From Sporodiniella umbellata (Eukaryota; Mucoromycota; Mucoromycetes; Mucorales; Rhizopodaceae), in assembly GCA_025677835.1 (NCBI GenBank), contig JAIXMR010000116.1, positions 20,728 to 84,727 of the forward strand: a stretch of DNA of 64,000 nt, given 5' to 3'. Made by a program: the position numbers and the translations under genes. The notes below the pieces were generated by a model. That model saw nothing but the letters and a program-made list of their open reading frames with translations, made no database searches and was not told the DNA's origin. Shown in pieces: positions 58,561 to 64,000 of the stretch; position 1 is the stretch's first letter; every line of letters starts with the position of its first letter.

Positions 58561-60403
58561 AATACTAACACCCTTTTGTTAAAAAAAATAGAAAAATGTT
58601 GTACTCTGCTTTTATACTTGGTGTATTGTTTAGTAAAACTGTTTTTAATACTTTTTTTTTGGTCATTTGGCATTTGAATTTTAGGAAGACTGTTTACAAG
58701 TCAAAAAAAAAAAAAAGTCATTAAAACAACATGTGTTGTTGGGAAATAAAGTGATAGTAAGCAGCCCTTTAGCCGAACTGTATCTCTAGATTCAGTTTTA
58801 TGTTCAAGTTTTGAAGCCTTGTTATCTTTGCCTCACTGTAATTTCGATCTATTTTTCTTTTTTGATATCAAAATTTATTGGAACCACACATTTACTTGAA
58901 AACTGCAATACATAGCTTTTAAGAGTACTGTATTTATGCAGGGTATAAGGTTGATAGATCTTATTTTAATCTTAGATTTATTAAAAGTTGCAGCAAAAAA
59001 AAGTAAATGTCTTATTTCTGAAGGCTATCAACTTGATCGACTTTCTTTTGAAATGATGCTTCAAACAATGTGCTATCTACCTTTTTTTTTAACTAGAGTT
59101 TCCAGTAAATTGTTAAAACAATTGAGTTTGCGTTTTTCAGTTTATATATCTATATTTCAAGTTGGTATATAGGCTTATCATCATTTGTGTTTGTTATCAA
59201 ACATTTAAACATGCATATTATACATACCGTCACAAAAATAGCAAATAGTGACCATACAATCATATCGGGTATAGACGAAACTTAAAAAAAAAAAACAAAG
59301 CTTTATTGTATATTAGAATTTCCAAAACAGTTTTATTCTTTGCATAAGACACCCGTAAAATAGTTCGTATCAAAAGTAAATAAAATGTGCTTCTTTCTGC
59401 TTTAAGTGTCATTCAATGTTATTGTTTCTTGCTTGAATTCAGTTATGTAGAAAAAACCTTCAATTTGGCACCGTGAGAGATGTCCCGCTTCACATAAGAG
59501 AAACGATTAGAGGTTCTTGTTTAATTGATTTCTTTAATGCTCTACTAATATATTATCAGAAAAAAACAAAAAATGTATACAAATTATAATAAAATCAATA
59601 ATTTCAAAAACTAGGTAGACTTTTTATACTATTTTGTTTGTATTATGTATATAATTTCTTGCATACAGCACCTTTTCTTATATCAGATTAAATTGTTTTG
59701 GTTATCCATCGTTACTCTAAACTCTCCTCTTTGTTTTTCTCTTTTTTTTTGTATTATAGACGCCTATCAAGTCATTTCAGTTTTATAGAAACCTTATCAT
59801 TTTCTAAAATTATTCTAATAATCAATAATGCCACATCTTTTGAGTTTAGTATACTTTTTAAAGTCTAGAGACTATTGAACTCAGTAATGAGGATACTTTT
59901 TTATTTTTTATAGAAAAATAAAACGCCTATTTAGACTTGTGTTCACTTTCGAAACAAAACTCAGTTGGTCTGAACTATGTCTTATATTTGGCAACCAAAG
60001 AAGCATACAAGTGTGACTATGTTACTGAATTAAAAAATGCCGTAGAATCGAGTACAATGTTTAGTAGCTGTCTTGGTGCTCCAAGAAAATAATAACAATG
60101 TACAAATATTGCAGCTTTATTGGTTTGTGTCTTCACAAATAATAAATTTATCAAACTCAAAGCTTTAAACTATACCTTGCTGTTTAAATGTCTTTTCTTA
60201 AGCTTATTTTTTTTAACTGTTCTGCTGGAGTTGTAAACTCTTTGGAAAAGGTTTTGTAGATCATTACAAATTACACACCGGGTCTTGAACGTAGCGTCGT
60301 GTAACTTTTTCTTTTAGGCTTTTTCACTAATACTGTTACATTAACTCAATCATTCATAATTTTTCACAAATCTACGTATACTATTTTTTTTTCTTTTTCT
60401 TTA
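58561..60403. other. Intergenic, 1.8 kb
   Basis: Divergent region between the desaturase and the F-box gene. Very AT-rich with short A/T runs; ORFs are below 80 codons and unsupported. Confidence 0.5.
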
Positions 60404-61783
60404 ATGGTTATTTCAATATTAAACCAAGATTGTTTACAGAGTATTTTTGAATTCTGCGAGGGGTGCCCATGGGCTCTTTGCCAAATAGCAAGTGTTTGTC
60501 GCTTATGGTATTATGTCTCACGTCGCCCTTCTGTAGTAAATACTGAAGTGCTTCAGATCACTATATCAAAAGATTTGACTAATCTTTTTTTCTTTTTTTA
60601 ATAGTGGAAAAAACTGGTGATAAATAGACCCACACTGCATATCTATTATAACCGATTTTTGAAGTCTAAGCATCCCCTTTTAAGCAAAATCAAGCACATA
60701 CAAGTATCCAAGCCTGAAGAAAGCCGACATGCTCATCTTTTGCCCATCGATTTTAGTGGCCTAACTGCTATAACTGCTTTAGAAACTCATAATCTCTGTC
60801 TGGCCGAAATTCAATATCTGTCTTATCAGTTTAACTCAAAACTTTCATCGATTGTGTGTAAAAACATTGAAACTTGGTGCGACACAAAGCGTTTTTGCTT
60901 CGATTTAATATATATGCACTCTCACCTTAAGACAGTTGATATAAGTTTTGCAGATAACGGAAATACAGGGTTTGCATCAATACTGGAGAAAGGAAGCACC
61001 ACGACAAAAATGCCTGATATTAAAAAATTCACGTTGAATAGTGTTCGAGATAGCCAGACCGGAGACCAACGGGATATTATGAAGAGAATAGACGAAGTCG
61101 AAAATGATATGGATATGTATTATATAGACCCAGAATCGATTCAAATAAGACTGAATAATCTTTTAAGAACTTGGGACGAATTGGAATTGGCGTCTATCGA
61201 AAGATACAGTCCTTTAGCTAAACTACGGAACCTGTCGCACCTGGCCTTTGGATCCTGTTATTCCTGGACATCCAAAGTTTGGCTAAGATGCTTTCTTCCG
61301 CTAAGTACAAAACATCTGACACACCTAAGTATTAGCGGATGGGATCAGTTGGGTAAGGACGGAAAGATAGCACCACAGAACCTTACACTGCAGCCGATTC
61401 GGTCCGAGGCAGAAAATGCCATTGCGCATTGTTTTGGATCCATGCAGAGATTGAAATATTTTAAGCTTACTGACTTTGCCGTTGGTCCCGGGTTGTTACA
61501 AGCATCTACTAGATTGACTCATATCACATATTTAGACATCGTGTTTAATGATCGATATATTAAACTCACTAATGTTTGGTTGCTATTAGAATCTGTAAGA
61601 CAGTTTACATTGAACGTATTTCGAGAAAAAAGATCGTTTGGAAGATTTGTACGCATTAGTCTACATGTATCGTTAACTGAGGAGACAGAAAAGGTTGGGC
61701 ATTACAAAGGATTTTTAATATGTCTACAAAGCGAACTTCAAAAGAACAATGTTTCCCTTCTTATTCCTCAACTTGGTTTTTAA
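60404..61783 (+). CDS. F-box protein with leucine-rich C-terminal region
   Basis: Likely substrate receptor of an SCF ubiquitin ligase. Two exons (60404-60535, 60605-61783) give 436 residues. The first about 50 residues form an F-box: QDCLQSIFEFCEGCPWALCQ, IASVCRLWYYVSRR, then across the intron WKKLVIN. The rest has irregular leucine-rich repeats (LTAITALETHNLCLAEIQYL; LRNLSHLAFGSCYSW; TKHLTHLSISGWDQLG; TRLTHITYLDIVFND). The substrate is unknown. The donor could also be three bases earlier (60533), which drops one Val. Confidence 0.75.
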
Positions 61784-61911
61784 TAAACTACCTTTTTTTT
61801 TTCCCCTTCTTTTTAGTAGATTGTAGGACATTTTTATTTTCTAGCTTTTTTAATTTTACTTGTGCGAGATTATGTATACACGAGACGTTTAAGCCCACTA
61901 CAATTTAGGTA

Positions 61912-64000
61912 TTAGTATATTTTACTCGCGTTCTTTTTATTTTTATTTTCGTTACTTACCAAGTCACGGAGGTACTTTTTGTCTGCAATCCAACTAAACA
62001 GAGTCCTGTTTGCTTCAACTACATCTAATCCTTGATGCTTTACAAGCATTTCACTTAGCGCATCCGAAACGCCTTTAGCCATTCCTTTTGCATCGCCACA
62101 TACGTAAATTACAGCGTCTTTTTTAATAATTAAATCATATAGCTCTTGGGAATCTTGATTGATTAAGTCTTGAACATAAACTCTGTCAGAACCATCTGAG
62201 GCACGGCTTTCTGCTATTCGCAATTTGGTAATAGTTCCATCAGCTTCAAATTCGCGAATTTCGCCTTCAAACAAAAAGTCTTTTGATTTGTTCCTGAATC
62301 CATAGTACACATGTATAGGGCCAAAAGCATCCTGAATATTTCTTTGATGACCAATACCGCCCATGGACTTGCGAATCTTACGTTGTGTTTGTCGGTGTTC
62401 TAAGAATCCAATAAAAGGGGCAATGCCTGTGCCAGGACCAATCAAAATCAAAGGTCTCTCAGTCTCCGTAGGTAGAGTGAATGCGTTTTCGTTATGACGG
62501 ACAAAGATAGGTATTTGTGTAGACTTTTCTGGATCAACAGCAATCTCAGTCTTTTCAGTACCAGAACGGCTAGGCACAGACTCAGTCAATTGATCCATCC
62601 ATGGAGTAGCTACACCTTTACGGTCAGCCTTTCCTTCAGTAGTATACTCAACTACGTTGAAGGCGAATCGAATCTTATTGTTCCTTTTAAGCGGTGAGCT
62701 AGAAATAGAGTAGAAGCGAGGCATATGGGCAGGTAAAAGATCAAGCAAACGCTCAATAGGCGGACGGCAAGTTGGGAAAGTTTCGAGAATATCCAAAAGA
62801 TTGGGGCACTCGTTTCGGACAGCATTGAAAACAGATGCTCCTTGTTTGCTACAGAGATACATCAAAGAAAGCTTTTGGTTAGGATCAGTGGTATGGTCAG
62901 CAAGCATTCTAAAAAGGGCTTTTCTAGGCTGACCGGTCAAATCAACACCATAACGGAAAAGTTCAAGTAAGGTGATACTGTTAGCTTGTTGTAAATGAGA
63001 TGGCAGATTTTCCCCTTCTATTTTGTATAAGTCGTTTTGAGCTTCTGTTGAAACAAAAAGACGACGGAGAACAGCTTGCACTAAGCCCTCGTCGTTAGGT
63101 GCAACTACGCCAAATGCATCTCCAGGCTCGAAATGAATACTTTCGTCCACATCAAGTTCTAACTCTAAAGTTCGTTTTAAAGCGTCAGCTGTTGAAAGGC
63201 AGGACACTGTTGTGACTGGTGCGTAAGTGATAGGAACAGGTGTTTTGACAAACTCAGGAACCTTCTTTGGATCCAATTCTCTTTTTTCTGAGTTTTCCAG
63301 TTTCACTAGTTTGGCTATAGGTACAGATACCCGAGGAAGCCCAGTTAGTTTTGTACCAGGTGCCAGCCCGGCCAAGTCAATCACTAACGGAAATTCCTTA
63401 AAGCTCACAGATGGCACTTGTATTAATGTGTTTTTGAGTTTAATGTAGTTTCCAACAGCACCAGGAAGAGTTTCAGTACGATTTTGCATAGAGTAGGGGT
63501 TTTCTATAGCTGCATTGATGGTGAGCTCTGTCATTTCTTTTTCCAGCTGTTTTTCTGCTTGAATGCTTTCCTCAATTGTCAAATCAGATGTTTGGTTTAA
63601 TACAGTGGGTAATGTCTCCCACAGCTTTTCAATCCAAGGATCAACTACTTCTTCTAAGCTATACAAATTAACATGTAAGGTACATGAAATTTGAATAATG
63701 TTTTTTTTTTTTTACCCTTCTGAATCATCCGCCAGTCCTTTTTCGTTAAAGACAGTTGAGCCTAGCTCTTTAAGCGTTCTTTCTAGGCGCTTTCCAGTGT
63801 AGTTAAAATTGGAATAGCTGCTATCTCCTAAACCCAAAACGGTGAACTTTGTATTGAGAAAGCACTCCTTGCTCTTGCTTCCACGTAAAAACTCCCAAAA
63901 CTTCAAGGAGTTATCAGGAGGGTCTCCATCACCTGTGTTAGAAGTGACAAAGATAAATATTTCTGTTTCCTTGAGCTCTGACTTATAAACAAAGTTAGCT
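61912..64000 (-). CDS. MTRR: Methionine-synthase-reductase-like diflavin reductase (5' end off window)
   Basis: FMN/FAD/NADPH protein of the cytochrome P450 reductase superfamily. Two exons visible: 64000-63716 (entering in frame at 63999) and 63658-61912, covering 676 residues; only the first 40-50 or so are missing. Flavodoxin part: FVTSNTGDGDPPDN, FTVLGLGDSSYSNF, ELGSTVFNEKGLADDSEG. The junction ADDSEG-LEEVVDPWIEKLW and a long linker are characteristic of methionine synthase reductase. FAD part: MPRFYSISSSP, GVATPWMDQL. NADPH part: PLILIGPGTGIAPFIGFLEH, VYYGFRNKSKDFLFEGEI, VYVCGDAKGMAKGV. The C-terminus after LFSWIADKKYLRDLV is a Lys/Asn-rich tail. Alternatives are a generic P450 or sulfite reductase flavoprotein, less likely on the linker evidence. 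Confidence 0.85.

Noticed and set aside
1..64000. tRNA, rRNA, CRISPR or transposon features
   Set aside because: I looked for B-box-like GGTTCRANNCC sequences, long repeats and terminal inverted repeats and saw none I could support; a dedicated search could still find some.

Overview
The window looks like nuclear DNA of a filamentous fungus, most likely an early-diverging one (Mucoromycota, probably Mucorales). This is inferred from an AT-rich composition, many short introns (about 35-90 nt, GT..AG, often with CTAAC/CTAAT-like branch sites), very frequent A or T homopolymers of 20-30 nt outside exons, and gene content. The content includes a Zn2Cys6 regulator, Erg24, an Osh3-type ORP, fungal Atg2, exportin-7 (missing from budding yeast), an ankyrin-NUDIX NUDT12, a delta-12 desaturase and a methionine-synthase-reductase-like diflavin protein. 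No prokaryotic, viral, CRISPR or clear transposon sequence was seen. I reassembled exons by hand, requiring in-frame junctions and agreement with known protein families.

Layout. 0.5-13 kb: ATG2 (+) converges on exportin-7 (-); an orphan coiled-coil gene (+) and NUDT12 (+) follow. 14.6-22.8 kb: Osh3-like ORP (+), COX7 (-), uL23 (+), eS12 (-), ERG24 (+). 24-30.3 kb: aldehyde dehydrogenase (+), a short Mga2/Spt23-like factor (-), EMC6 (-). 30.3-34 kb is gene-poor. 34-43 kb: rhodanese/mercaptopyruvate sulfurtransferase (-), a flavin-reductase fusion (-) divergent from an ELM1-like gene (+), 2-hydroxyacyl-CoA lyase (+), histidinol-phosphatase (+). 43-54 kb: SPB1 (-), Zn2Cys6 factor (+), NHP2 (-), a Rvs161-type BAR protein (-), an alkenal-type reductase (-). 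53.6-57.3 kb is gene-poor. 57.3-64 kb: delta-12 desaturase (-), F-box protein (+), and a methionine-synthase-reductase-like gene (-) that runs off the right edge.

There is no operon-like functional cluster. Several genes share themes: membrane lipids (ATG2, ORP, ERG24, the Mga2-like factor, the desaturase, Rvs161), ribosome biogenesis and translation (SPB1, NHP2, uL23, eS12), and mitochondria or peroxisomes (COX7, sulfurtransferase, flavin-reductase fusion, ELM1-like, NUDT12, HACL).

The most notable points are: (1) an otherwise intact delta-12 desaturase with an in-frame TGA at a Trp position just before its third histidine box; (2) an Mga2/Spt23-like factor that ends right after its IPT domain, without ankyrin repeats or membrane anchor; (3) a one-base frameshift in an A6/T6 run inside SPB1; (4) a flavin-reductase domain fused to a THRxHLR/YHET domain, head-to-head with an ELM1-like gene that also has a presequence-like N-terminus; (5) an ORP with a degenerate EQVSHHPP signature; (6) two GC-AG introns; (7) recurrent terminal micro-exons of 8-31 nt.
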